Shown here: in pieces, positions 1 to 8,233 of the stretch
Position numbering within the stretch: position 1 is the first letter of the stretch
Layout of the letters: each line of letters begins with the position of its first letter
Assembly: GCA_947064765.1 (NCBI GenBank)
Contig: CAMSWH010000013.1
Span: forward strand, 1-33,972
Source of the DNA: an uncultured Clostridium sp.
Lineage (GTDB): Bacteria > Bacillota > Clostridia > TANB77 > CAG-508
Length of the DNA: 33,972 nt
Direction: 5' to 3'
Translations under genes and position numbers: made by a program
Notes under the pieces: model-generated
Told to the model about the DNA's origin: nothing
The model's input: only the letters and a program-made list of their open reading frames with translations
Databases searched by the model: none

Positions 1-108
1 ATTATCAGTATCCTTTTCTATATTTTTAGACTCCAATTTAGTACTTTCATCTATACTATATAATACATTATCAGTATCTTTTTCTATATCCTTAGATTCT
101 ACTTTAAT
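1..108 (-). repeat. 66-bp (22-codon) tandem repeat inside the partial gene
   Basis: Bases 1-40 and 67-106 are near-identical copies at a 66-bp period. They encode copies of a unit carrying LESKNIEKDTDN and VESKDIEKDTDN. The array continues past the left edge, so copy number is unknown. An in-frame period means that loss or gain of units would keep the frame. Confidence 0.75.
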
Positions 109-1428
109 ATATTCTTCATCTACAGTTTTTAATTCTAATTTATTATCTTTTATTTCTCTTTCAACAGACATCTCATTTATTTTATCTAAAGTATTTGATA
201 TTATATTGCCATTTCCAATATTAGCTACATCTATAGTTGGAATTTTTATGTTATTTTCTTTATCTTCTTCATCCTTCACTTCTTCTATAGTTTTTGCTTT
301 TTCTGTATCTTCATTAATATCTTCTTTTATTGTTACAATTTCTTTTGTTTCATTCTCTTCTTGAATTTTATTTACTACTACATTTTCTGTAACTTCATTT
401 TCTGATTTATTTTCTTCCTCATTACTTTCTTTAATAGGTTCTGGAAGTACTAAATCATCAAATAATTTTTCTATTTCTTTACATTCAGCAATCATATATA
501 CTGCAATATTTCTTTTCCACATATTTACAAAATCAATATTTTCTTTTCTAAGCTCAAATAAATTTGTAGAAACTTCTTTTAATTCTTCTAATTCTCTTTT
601 TACTCTAGCAACATCTTGACAATCATTTTCTCTTTCAATATCTGAATAATCTGGGCTATTTTCTTTTTCTTCTATTGCTGTCTCATATTTATTTAATAAT
701 TGTTCAAGTTTACGAATGCTCTCAAAATTAATTGCATTTTCTTTTTCAAGTTTAATACAATCTTCTATTTTTTTATTAATAAAATAAGCATTATCTAGTA
801 TATATGCATAAAGTCCGTTTCTTTCTTGATCTGTTAATGGATCTAGTTCTTGCTTTTCAAGTTCTACATCAAATGTTTTTAAATATTTAGAATTATTCCC
901 TAATTGCCTTTCAAGAGATTCTGTTATTTTTCTTATTTTAGTAAATGGTAAAATAATTACAGTATTTTTTTCTTTTCCATCTTTAAAAATATCATCAACA
1001 TATATATACGGTATACGATCATCTAATGTTATATTAATACTTGCTGGTCTATTAAAGCTGGCTGCATATCTCTCTTCTGCTTTTTCTTTAACATCTGAGG
1101 CAATCAAAAATTTATCAATAAATACTTCATTTCTTATTCTTTCTACTTCAGCAATATTTGTTCCTCTATAAAGTGTAATTTTTTTGCGGGGATTTTTATA
1201 ACAGGCTTTTAAGATTAGTTTATATATTAATTTTATACTTCTTAAATTTTCAATTACTGAAATTCTGCTATATGAAATTTCTACTGATTTATTTTCAGTT
1301 TCATCACTTAACAAAGCTATGTCAGATTCACAATCACTAACAAGCATTTGATTGATAGTTTCGTATTTTCCATTTATATAAAATTCTAATGCATTTAGCT
1401 CTTCATTTGTATAATTCAAATCTATCAT
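1..1428 (-). CDS. Partial gene: degenerate ADP-ribosyltransferase-like protein with acidic repetitive tail
   Basis: The reading frame starts at ATG 1428 and stays open to the left edge (476 codons), so the C-terminus is missing. A GGGGTGG ribosome binding site lies just upstream. Residues about 80-165 resemble the R-S-E type ADP-ribosyltransferase fold: LYRGT at 86-90 (candidate NAD-binding Arg88), FLIAS at 107-111 in place of the usual STS strand, then VIILPFTKI at 157-165, like the strand that follows the catalytic ExE. Here the ExE positions read Asn-Thr instead of carrying glutamates, so activity is doubtful. Residues about 230-330 are helical and charged. From about 340 the protein is a low-complexity Glu/Lys/Asn/Thr tail with a 22-residue repeat entering the window edge. 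No signal peptide or membrane segment is visible. The family call is my inference from motif order; the partner or target is unknown. Confidence 0.6.
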   Translation of the reverse strand, partial: MIDLNYTNEELNALEFYINGKYETINQMLVSDCESDIALLSDETENKSVEISYSRISVIENLRSIKLIYKLILKACYKNPRKKITLYRGTNIAEVERIRNEVFIDKFLIASDVKEKAEERYAASFNRPASINITLDDRIPYIYVDDIFKDGKEKNTVIILPFTKIRKITESLERQLGNNSKYLKTFDVELEKQELDPLTDQERNGLYAYILDNAYFINKKIEDCIKLEKENAINFESIRKLEQLLNKYETAIEEKENSPDYSDIERENDCQDVARVKRELEELKEVSTNLFELRKENIDFVNMWKRNIAVYMIAECKEIEKLFDDLVLPEPIKESNEEENKSENEVTENVVVNKIQEENETKEIVTIKEDINEDTEKAKTIEEVKDEEDKENNIKIPTIDVANIGNGNIISNTLDKINEMSVEREIKDNKLELKTVDEEYIKVESKDIEKDTDNVLYSIDESTKLESKNIEKDTDN

Positions 1429-1458
1429 ATGTACCACCCCGTATTTTTTCACACTATA

Positions 1459-1487
1459 ATTTTATCATTTATATATTTTTTAAGCAA
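1459..1487 (-). promoter_or_regulatory. Candidate sigma-A promoter for the partial ART-like gene
   Basis: On the minus strand TTGCTT (1482-1487) is followed after 17 bp by TAAAAT (1459-1464), about 30 bp before the ATG. In such AT-rich DNA chance matches are common. The 305-bp gap 1429-1733 otherwise holds only the terminator hairpin described separately. Confidence 0.35.
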
Positions 1488-1640
1488 CAATTTTATAACA
1501 TTTTTTTCACATTATAATCTTATTTTTTATATTGTTGAAAAAATTATATATGTCAAAAAGCAAGTAATATTTAGTAAAATACATAACAATTTGCTTTTTG
1601 TAAAAACAATATATAAGAAATATATCAATTTCTATAATAT

Positions 1641-1690
1641 AAAAATGCGAATTAACAATTTCAAAAAATAAAAATTGTAATATTCGCATA
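1641..1690 (-). terminator. Rho-independent terminator after the S41 protease gene
   Basis: Arms ATGCGAAT (1645-1652) and ATTCGCAT (1682-1689) pair, and the pairing continues inward through an AT-rich stretch (AACAATTT with AAATTGT). On the minus strand the hairpin is followed by a T run. It lies 44 bp past the stop of the protease gene and probably ends the ftsEX operon. Confidence 0.65.
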
Positions 1691-1733
1691 ATTTTATTTA
1701 TAAGTTACAACAATAAGTTATAAAAAGTTTTAA

Positions 1734-2951
1734 TTATTTTAATAATTCAATAGCTTTATTTAATTGTTCATCATCTTCTGTTTCCTCATTTAATTCTACT
1801 ACATAATCAGGTTCTATTCCTACCTTATTAATTTTAGTCTCATTTGGTGTAAAATATTCATTTACAGTAAGTTTTAATGCACTTCCATCATTCAACATAA
1901 ATACGCTTTGTATTACACCTTTACCAAAAGTTTTTGTTCCAACAATTTGTGCTTTCCCATTATCTCTTAAAGCTCCAACTAAAATTTCTGAAGCACTAGC
2001 TGAAAATTCATTTACCAAAACAATCATATTTTCATTAATGATAGGTGTTTTTTGGGCTTTACTTATTTCTTTATTTCCTTTTGAGTCAACTGTTACTAAT
2101 AATTTTTTATCTTTTTCAATTACTAAGTCTGCAATATCTAGGGCTTCATCTACAAGTCCCCCTGTATTATTTCTTAAATCTAAAATAATTTTTTGTGCTC
2201 CTTGTGATTTTAAAGTTTTATATGCATCTTCTATTTCTTTAGCACAACCTTCATCAAAAGTAAGTAAAGAAATATAACCTATATTATTTTCCAACATTTT
2301 TGATTCAACATGGTAAACTTTTATTTCTTCTCTTTTTACATTAAAATCAAGATATTCTGTTCCTCTTAATACTGTAATTTTTACTTCTGTTCCAGCTTCT
2401 CCTTTTATTTTTGAAGAAACAATATCTGAAGTAGTACCAAGTACATTTTCGTCATTTACATTAACAATTACATCACCTGTTTGTAATCCAGCTTTTTCTG
2501 CTGGTGTTCCTTTAATTGGTGCTACAACAACTATATTATTATTTTTATCCACACTCATATATATACCAATACCAACATAATTTCCAAGTGCAGATGCTTG
2601 GAATTCTTCCCATTCATCAGCTGTCATATATTCTGAATATTCATCATTTAATCCATTAATGTATCCTTTTATTGTTTCATCTAATATCTTTTGTTCGTCA
2701 ATTTCTCCTATATAACATTCATCTATTACTTTTCTAAATCCTTTTAATGTTGTATCAATTACATTTATATTCTCTTGAGCATCTTGAGATGCTTCTGCTT
2801 TTTTTAATACACTATGATTATTATAATAAAACAATGTAAACTCTGATGATATTACTGCAACTATTATTGCTACAATAACCATAGTTATCATATATTTTAT
2901 TCTTAAACTTTTCTTTTCTAATTCAAATTCTGAAAATTCGTCGTCTTCCAT
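1734..2951 (-). CDS. ctpA: S41 C-terminal processing serine protease (CtpA/CtpB family)
   Basis: A membrane-anchored carboxyl-terminal processing protease of 405 residues, acting outside the membrane. There is one N-terminal membrane segment (about 20-42), an S41 N-terminal helical region (60-120), a PDZ domain (about 125-205, with the peptide-binding YVGIGI strand and AGLQTGDVI), and the S41 core (220-385). The catalytic Ser-Lys dyad can be placed by comparison with B. subtilis CtpB: Ser319 in NEFSASASEI, Lys344 and Gln348 in TFGKGVIQ, with the same 25-residue Ser-Lys spacing. The start is supported by AGGAGG four bases upstream of the ATG. It is the last gene of the ftsE-ftsX-hydrolase operon and starts 31 bp after the preceding stop. 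Placement next to ftsEX and M23 hydrolases suggests that it trims or inactivates these cell-wall enzymes; that role is inference. Confidence 0.93.
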   Translation of the reverse strand: MEDDEFSEFELEKKSLRIKYMITMVIVAIIVAVISSEFTLFYYNNHSVLKKAEASQDAQENINVIDTTLKGFRKVIDECYIGEIDEQKILDETIKGYINGLNDEYSEYMTADEWEEFQASALGNYVGIGIYMSVDKNNNIVVVAPIKGTPAEKAGLQTGDVIVNVNDENVLGTTSDIVSSKIKGEAGTEVKITVLRGTEYLDFNVKREEIKVYHVESKMLENNIGYISLLTFDEGCAKEIEDAYKTLKSQGAQKIILDLRNNTGGLVDEALDIADLVIEKDKKLLVTVDSKGNKEISKAQKTPIINENMIVLVNEFSASASEILVGALRDNGKAQIVGTKTFGKGVIQSVFMLNDGSALKLTVNEYFTPNETKINKVGIEPDYVVELNEETEDDEQLNKAIELLK

Positions 2952-2982
2952 TTTGCCTCCTACTTATTATTCTTAGACTATC

Positions 2983-4143
2983 TTATGGTAAGTATGGTGT
3001 AGGATTTACACATGATCCTTTAACACGTACTTCAAAATGTAAATGTGGACCTGTTGAATTACCTGTTGATCCAACATATCCTATAGTTTGACCTTGAGCT
3101 ACTGAAACCCCTGGTCCTACAGCTCTTGATGACATATGTGCATATAAAGTCATTGTACCATCATTATGATCTATAACTATGTATTCTCCGTAACTTTTAT
3201 ATTGTCCATTTGGTCTTCTTAGAGCTTTTGAGGTTACAACTGTACCTGCTTTTACAGCTCTAATTGGTGTTCCAGAGCCACATGCAAAATCAACTCCAGT
3301 ATGTCCTGCATATCCATAATATCCTGTTGTAATACTTCCTTTTGTTTTTCCAGCAAGTGGAGATATGTATCCTGCAGCACTTGGTGCTACAGTATCTTTT
3401 ACAGAACTTCTTGCAGCTAAAGCTGCAAGTTCAGCTTGAATTTCTTTTTTATCCTTTTCAAATTCTTCTAACTGTTCTTGAAGTGCCGCTTCTTCAGCAG
3501 AAAGTTGATTTACTATATTACTTTTTTCATTACGAGAAGATGCTAAAGAATTTCTTTTTCCAACAACTGCTGTCTTAGAATTTTCAACTTCTATTTTAGC
3601 ATTTTCCAAGGAATTTTTTTCATCTTCAATTTGTTTTTTTGTGCTTTCAATTTTTGCTAATAATTCTTCATCAGCTTCTGCTAATTGTTCTATTGTATAA
3701 TATTTTGAAATAAATTCTGCTAAACCATCTGCTGATAATAACATATCTAAATAAGATGTACTTCCTGATTCATATAGTGCAACTAATCTTTTATCTAATA
3801 AATCTTTTTGTATAGCATATTTTTTCTCTTGTTCGCTTATACTTACTTCTTTTGCTTCTATATCATTATTTAAACTACCTATTCTAGTTTCTAAATTAGT
3901 AATTTCATTTTCGTATGTTGATATTTCAGCGTTTAATTTATTAATTTGATTCAAATTGTCCGACATTTGACTTTTTACTCCAGCAATTTCTGAATTAGTT
4001 TTATTAATTTGAGCATCAATATTCTGTTGTTGTCTTTTTAATTCAGAAGATGTTGTTGCATAAGAAAAACTAATACTGCTTAGTACCATAATTGTCATTA
4101 TACAGCTAATACATACTATTCTTAATAATTTACTAATATTCAT
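2983..4143 (-). CDS. PcsB/EnvC-like murein hydrolase, coiled coil plus M23 peptidase (copy 2)
   Basis: A secreted peptidoglycan endopeptidase of 386 residues. A signal peptide (about 1-29, SYA before the mature start) is followed by a long coiled coil (35-245) with a conserved break around SYLDMLLSADG (130-140), as in PcsB/EnvC-type FtsX partners. The M23 LytM domain follows (270-386). Zinc ligands are visible: His281 and Asp285 in HTGVDF, His369 in HLHFEV, plus catalytic-type His336 in YAHM and His367. An intact site suggests a real hydrolase rather than an activator like E. coli EnvC. The start has GGAGG five bases before the ATG. The gene lies 38 bp after its paralogue and 31 bp before the protease gene. 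Known family biology is that FtsEX opens such proteins through the coiled coil at division sites. Confidence 0.9.
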   Translation of the reverse strand: MNISKLLRIVCISCIMTIMVLSSISFSYATTSSELKRQQQNIDAQINKTNSEIAGVKSQMSDNLNQINKLNAEISTYENEITNLETRIGSLNNDIEAKEVSISEQEKKYAIQKDLLDKRLVALYESGSTSYLDMLLSADGLAEFISKYYTIEQLAEADEELLAKIESTKKQIEDEKNSLENAKIEVENSKTAVVGKRNSLASSRNEKSNIVNQLSAEEAALQEQLEEFEKDKKEIQAELAALAARSSVKDTVAPSAAGYISPLAGKTKGSITTGYYGYAGHTGVDFACGSGTPIRAVKAGTVVTSKALRRPNGQYKSYGEYIVIDHNDGTMTLYAHMSSRAVGPGVSVAQGQTIGYVGSTGNSTGPHLHFEVRVKGSCVNPTPYLP

Positions 4144-4181
4144 TTTTTCCTCCGTTTTTTACTTTCACTTTATCATTCTAT

Positions 4182-5573
4182 TTAATTTTCATTTTGTTCT
4201 GTAGTCGTATTTTGATTCTCATTTGATTCTGTAATTACATTTTGGTTTTCTAATCTAGTTATTTCAAGATTAATATTATCTTCTGCACTATTTTGCTCAG
4301 TATTTTCATTACTATTTGTAGGAGTTGAATAAGAAGTTATATAATCTAAAGGTTGTACATATTCTCCCGCTATTCTAACTTCAAAATGAGCATGTGGACC
4401 TGTTGAATAACCTGTAGATCCTACCTTTAAAACTGGTGTACCTTGAAAAATTTTATCACCTACATTAACTAATATTTCAGATCCATGAGCATATAAAGTA
4501 GTAATTCCTCCTCCGTGATCTATTATTACCATATTTCCATATGCTGTATTCCATCCTGCATAAGTAACAATTCCATCATTTGCTGCCACAAAATTAGCTC
4601 CCATTGGTGCTCCTATATCAACTCCTGTATGAAGTTTATAAACTCCTGTTATCGGATGAGTTCTCATAGAAAAAGGTGATGTTATTCTAGTATATCCTGG
4701 AACTGGCCATGCCATTGTTCCACCTACATATGCCTCTCCAACATTTGCTAAAGCAAGTAATCTAATTTCTGTTTCAATTTCAGCAATCTGATTTTGATAC
4801 TCCTCTATCATTTGTTGTAAAGTAGCTTCTTCTTCTGTTAATTCTTTAAGTTTATTATTTTTTATAATTGCCATATTTTCTAAAAAAATAGCATTTTTTT
4901 CCCTTGTTTCTTTAGATGCAGTAAGAACTGCTCTTTTAGTCTCTAATGTATCTTTTAGCTTTTTATTATATTTTTTTTCTGCATCAACTGTTTCTAATAA
5001 TTCTGTATCAGCTGATGTTATTTCTGATATTAAGTAATAATTAGAAAAAAGTTCAGTTATACTTCTAGAATTTAATATTAAATCTAAATATGAAGTTTGT
5101 CCCATTTCATACATAGCAACTAATCTTTTTTCTAATAATTCTTTTTGTTTTTCATATTTTACATTAGATATCTCTAATTCTTTTTCTGCTTTATCTATAT
5201 AAACAATCAAATCTTTTTCTTGAACTTGCAAAGTTTCTATTTCCATTTTCTTATCTATTATTTTTTGATTTATATCTGAAATTTCTGCTACTGTCGCAGA
5301 CAAATCACTTTCTATAAATTGTATTTGCTCGTTTGAACTATTTATTTGATTTTCTAATTCAGATCTTTCTATTTGTAAATCATCTAAAGTCTTTTCTTCA
5401 TTTTCCTCATTATTTTCTGTACTATTTTCTTCACTTGATTCTTCTTCATTTAGTTCTTCTGGTATTTCTTCTTGTATTTCATCAAAAGTAGCATTTATTT
5501 TTATTAAAGCAAAATTACATGACAAACAAAATATTACTAAAATTATAAAATTAATTTTAATAAATTTTTTCAT
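4182..5573 (-). CDS. PcsB/EnvC-like murein hydrolase, coiled coil plus M23 peptidase (copy 1)
   Basis: This is the longer of two tandem paralogues (463 residues). It has an N-terminal hydrophobic signal (about 7-28), a Glu/Asn-rich acidic linker (30-62), a coiled coil (63-275) with the hinge SYLDLILNSRSITELF (161-176), an M23 domain (about 300-410), then a Gln/Asn/Thr/Glu-rich tail (415-463) absent from the other copy. Active-site residues are complete: His315, Asp319 (HTGVDI), His363 (YAHG), His394 and His396 (HAHFEV). The gene starts 9 bp after ftsX; its ribosome binding site GGAGG sits inside the last codons of ftsX, about 14 bp before the ATG, an unusually long spacing that suggests translational coupling. 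Position right after ftsX points to it as the primary FtsX-controlled hydrolase. How the two copies divide the work is unknown. Confidence 0.9.
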   Translation of the reverse strand: MKKFIKINFIILVIFCLSCNFALIKINATFDEIQEEIPEELNEEESSEENSTENNEENEEKTLDDLQIERSELENQINSSNEQIQFIESDLSATVAEISDINQKIIDKKMEIETLQVQEKDLIVYIDKAEKELEISNVKYEKQKELLEKRLVAMYEMGQTSYLDLILNSRSITELFSNYYLISEITSADTELLETVDAEKKYNKKLKDTLETKRAVLTASKETREKNAIFLENMAIIKNNKLKELTEEEATLQQMIEEYQNQIAEIETEIRLLALANVGEAYVGGTMAWPVPGYTRITSPFSMRTHPITGVYKLHTGVDIGAPMGANFVAANDGIVTYAGWNTAYGNMVIIDHGGGITTLYAHGSEILVNVGDKIFQGTPVLKVGSTGYSTGPHAHFEVRIAGEYVQPLDYITSYSTPTNSNENTEQNSAEDNINLEITRLENQNVITESNENQNTTTEQNEN

Positions 5574-5582
5574 ATAATTATT

Positions 5583-6557
5583 CTATACCTCCAAGTATTT
5601 TTTCATTGACATTGAACTTCCCATTATACCAACACCAATTCCTAAAACTGCATATACAATAGCTATTGGTTTTGCCAGTTCAATAAATGTAAGTAATGTT
5701 ATTCCCATTTGCTGTAATACAGTAGAGCTTTCTATATTCTGAATTACAAAATCATATAAAAGACCTACTATTAAAAGAGTAATTATTGCAGCAATTATTC
5801 CTATAATTATACCTTCAATAAGAAATGGCCATCTAATAAACCCATTTGTTGCTCCAACATATTTCATTATAGAAATTTCTTTTCTTCTTGCATGAACTGT
5901 AAGTTTTATTGTATTAGAAATAATTGTTATTGAAATAATTAAAAGAATTATAAATATAACACCTATTGTTATTCTAACTCCTTTTACAATTGTTATTAAA
6001 GTTGTTATTGTTTCATTACTACTCTGTATATTTTTTACAAGATTATCATGATTAGTTGATTCCTCAATTTCTAAATCAACTTCTTCACTTCTACCAGTTG
6101 TAGCAATTTTAGCACCTATTCTTAATATATCTTCCTCTATTGTTTTACTTCTTTCAAGATTTGTTAATGTCACAATAAAAGAAGCTGGAAAGATATTATT
6201 TTCTCCTTCATATCCTTCTAGTAATTCAGGTTTATTATTCATTCTTTCTTTCATAGAGTCTAATGCTTGTTGTTTATTTTTATATACTACAGTATTAACT
6301 CCATCTAAAGCTTTTATTTCATTTTCAAATTCTTCTTTTTGCTCATCTGTTGTTTCATCATAAATAAAAACTTCCATTCCTTGTTTCATTTGAACTTGTT
6401 CTAAAACAGAATTGATATTAACACCTATAGCAAAAAAGATACCAAAAAGAAACATTGTACAAATCATTGTTATAACTGATATAACAGTTGATTTTGTATT
6501 TTTAAAAATGTTTCTAAATCCTTCACCTATAAAATAAGTAAATCCATTATACCTCAC
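5583..6557 (-). CDS. ftsX: Cell-division ABC transporter permease FtsX
   Basis: The membrane half of FtsEX, which passes ATP-driven shape changes to extracellular peptidoglycan hydrolases. It has the FtsX layout: an N-terminal membrane segment after GEGFRNIFKNTKST, a large extracellular domain (about residues 65-175 from the chosen start), then three membrane segments separated by the conserved cytoplasmic stretch HARRKEISIMKYVGA, and a C-terminal tail. I prefer the GTG start at 6557 (protein starting MRYNGFTYF) because AAGGTGGG lies about six bases upstream and family members begin near this point. An in-frame ATG at 6581 would add eight residues and lacks a good site. The chosen start overlaps the end of ftsE by 11 bases, the usual coupled arrangement. 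Confidence 0.93.
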   Translation of the reverse strand: MRYNGFTYFIGEGFRNIFKNTKSTVISVITMICTMFLFGIFFAIGVNINSVLEQVQMKQGMEVFIYDETTDEQKEEFENEIKALDGVNTVVYKNKQQALDSMKERMNNKPELLEGYEGENNIFPASFIVTLTNLERSKTIEEDILRIGAKIATTGRSEEVDLEIEESTNHDNLVKNIQSSNETITTLITIVKGVRITIGVIFIILLIISITIISNTIKLTVHARRKEISIMKYVGATNGFIRWPFLIEGIIIGIIAAIITLLIVGLLYDFVIQNIESSTVLQQMGITLLTFIELAKPIAIVYAVLGIGVGIMGSSMSMKKYLEV

Positions 6558-7233
6558 TACTATACCCACCTTTTTTATCATCTCTTACGATTACACCTTT
6601 ATCTATTTGTATAACCCTTTTTTTCATTTTATTTACAATATCTTTTGCATGTGTTGCCATAACTACAGTTGTTCCCCTTGCATTTATATCATTTAATAAG
6701 TTCATTATATCCCAAGCAGTTTCAGGATCTAAGTTTCCAGTAGGCTCGTCTGCTATAATCATTGATGGATTATTTACTAATGCTCTAGCAAGTGCGACTC
6801 TTTGTTGTTCACCACCTGAAAGTTCATTTGGATAACATTTTGCTTTATTACTTAATCCAACTAAAGATAATACCATTGGTACTTGTCTTCTTATATGTTT
6901 TGGAGTAGCTTTTACAATATACATTGCAAATGCTACATTTTCATATACAGTTTTATCAGGAAGTAGTCTGAAATCTTGAAATACAACTCCCATGCTTCTA
7001 CGTAAATATGGTACTCTTTTTGCTTTTAAAAAAGTTATATCTTTACTATTTATTATTATATTTCCCTTTGTAGCTTCTTCTTCTTTTAAGATTAATTTTA
7101 TTAATGTTGATTTTCCAGATCCAGAAGATCCTACTAAAAAAGCAAATTCCCCTTTATCTATACTAAAAGTTGCATTATGAACAGCTTCTGTTCCTGTATC
7201 ATATAGTTTAGTTACGTTTTTAAATTCTATCAT
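6547..7233 (-). CDS. ftsE: Cell-division ABC transporter ATP-binding protein FtsE
   Basis: The cytoplasmic ATPase of FtsEX, 228 residues, the usual size. All ABC motifs are present: Walker A GSSGSGKST (35-43), Q-loop Gln86 in VFQDFRLL, signature LSGGEQQRVALARAL (138-152), Walker B MIIADEPTGNLD (158-169) and H-loop His195 in MATHAKD. The sequence around the Q-loop (QDFRLLPDKTVYENV) is typical of FtsE rather than other ABC ATPases. An AAAGGG site precedes the ATG by about 11 bases. It is the first gene of a five-gene minus-strand operon: ftsE, ftsX, two M23 hydrolases, S41 protease. Confidence 0.96.
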   Translation of the reverse strand: MIEFKNVTKLYDTGTEAVHNATFSIDKGEFAFLVGSSGSGKSTLIKLILKEEEATKGNIIINSKDITFLKAKRVPYLRRSMGVVFQDFRLLPDKTVYENVAFAMYIVKATPKHIRRQVPMVLSLVGLSNKAKCYPNELSGGEQQRVALARALVNNPSMIIADEPTGNLDPETAWDIMNLLNDINARGTTVVMATHAKDIVNKMKKRVIQIDKGVIVRDDKKGGYSSEV

Positions 7234-7363
7234 TGGCTATTTTGCACCCTTTCTAGTTTTATTTTCTCACATTTTTATACATATTATTAAATTTTTCTTA
7301 AATTCAGCTTAAAACTTTACATATTTTTTCATTTTTACGCATATATAATATCAATAAAGAAAA

Positions 7364-7402
7364 AAAAAATCAATAGAGAAAAAATATATATATTGATTTT
7401 TT
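7364..7402. other. AT-only inverted repeat in the ftsE upstream region
   Basis: AAAAAATCAATA (7364-7375) and TATTGATTTTTT (7391-7402) pair perfectly over 12 bp. It lies between the terminator of the upstream operon and ftsE, in the 369-bp gap 7234-7602. It could be a weak second terminator or an operator. I see no convincing ftsE promoter hexamers and no hidden gene in the gap. Confidence 0.4.
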
Positions 7403-7551
7403 AACAATTTTAAATTTTTTCTTTCAAAATGACAATAACAAAATTGAATAATATTTAATATGCAAAAATTTACTGAACGATAGATGTATTTATTCTTGTA
7501 CATAAATTTTGAATAGTAAAATTTGTATACAAACTTTTGTACAATAAATAA

Positions 7552-7588
7552 AAAACCTCAAGAAGATTTTTTATCTTCCTGAGGTTTT
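7552..7588 (-). terminator. Rho-independent terminator of the 1605-residue protein operon
   Basis: Sixteen-base arms (7552-7567 and 7573-7588) close on a 5-base loop, with a T run after the hairpin on the minus strand. The single non-Watson-Crick position is G-U in minus-strand RNA but A-C in plus-strand RNA, so the minus strand is the functional direction. It starts 15 bp past the stop at 7603. Confidence 0.9.
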
Positions 7589-7602
7589 AACTAAATTAAC
7601 TT

Positions 7603-8196
7603 TTATTTTACTTCAAAAAATATATTACTTTCTTGTATTTCTCCAACTTCTCTTTCAATATGAACTACAAAATTTATTTCTTGTTTATTATTGTATTCTA
7701 CTATCATGTTGAAATATATATCACTATTATTACTATTGTTAAAAGATGATACATCAAATTTATTATTAGAGTAGAACAAGTCTTTAGCCTTATTTTCTTG
7801 TAATTTTTTAGCTAAATTTTTAAATGTATTCAAATCACTTTTATAAATATAACTATCTATTACACTTTTGTTTTTTGTATAGTATTCTTCAATTTCTCTC
7901 TCTGAAGCATTAACTATGTTAGAATAAATAGACTTCATCTCATTAATGCAAAAGTTTTGAATTCTATTTCTCACTGTTATGCTTTTTACTGGAAGTAAAT
8001 CTACAATCTGATCAAAATTTTCTATTTCTGTAGATTTTTCAGTTATATCTACTTTAACACTTCCTAAATGTTCTACTTTATTACCTTCTGTGCTTTTTTT
8101 AGTAAAACTTAGTACTATAATTAATACTATAGCTACTACTGCTAACAGCATAATTAATCTTTTGATAACATTCTTTTTAACATCTCTTTTTTTCAA
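7603..8196 (-). CDS. Small membrane-anchored protein of unknown function
   Basis: 197 residues. A Lys/Arg-rich N-terminus (MKKRDVKKNVIKR) precedes one membrane segment (about 13-32), giving a short cytoplasmic tail and an extracytoplasmic domain. The outer part contains a helical region (60-130) and a likely beta-sheet C-terminal end. I recognise no family; it may be an NTF2-like or conjugation-accessory-type fold, but that is only a guess. The start codon is TTG at 8196, supported by AAGGAG eight bases upstream. It lies 37 bp after the 1605-residue hydrolase gene on the same strand and before the shared terminator, so the two are probably co-transcribed and may form a complex. Confidence 0.8.
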   Translation of the reverse strand: MKKRDVKKNVIKRLIMLLAVVAIVLIIVLSFTKKSTEGNKVEHLGSVKVDITEKSTEIENFDQIVDLLPVKSITVRNRIQNFCINEMKSIYSNIVNASEREIEEYYTKNKSVIDSYIYKSDLNTFKNLAKKLQENKAKDLFYSNNKFDVSSFNNSNNSDIYFNMIVEYNNKQEINFVVHIEREVGEIQESNIFFEVK

Positions 8197-8233
8197 AATA
8201 TTTGCTCCTTTGTATATAAATTACTTTTAGCTT

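Noticed and set aside
1429..1671. Plus-strand and minus-strand ORFs of 60-80 codons in the gap before the ART-like gene
   Set aside because: Extremely biased composition (Phe, Ile, Tyr, Lys), no ribosome binding site, and the terminator hairpin lies inside them.
6558..6581. ATG start for ftsX at 6581
   Set aside because: No ribosome binding site and a 35-base overlap with ftsE; GTG at 6557 has AAGGTGGG and matches family starts.
7498..7543. Repeated TTGTACA/TTTGTATACAAA-like motifs near the terminator, with a similar stretch at about 15265
   Set aside because: Short AT-rich similarity between two intergenic regions; arms are imperfect and chance is a sufficient explanation.
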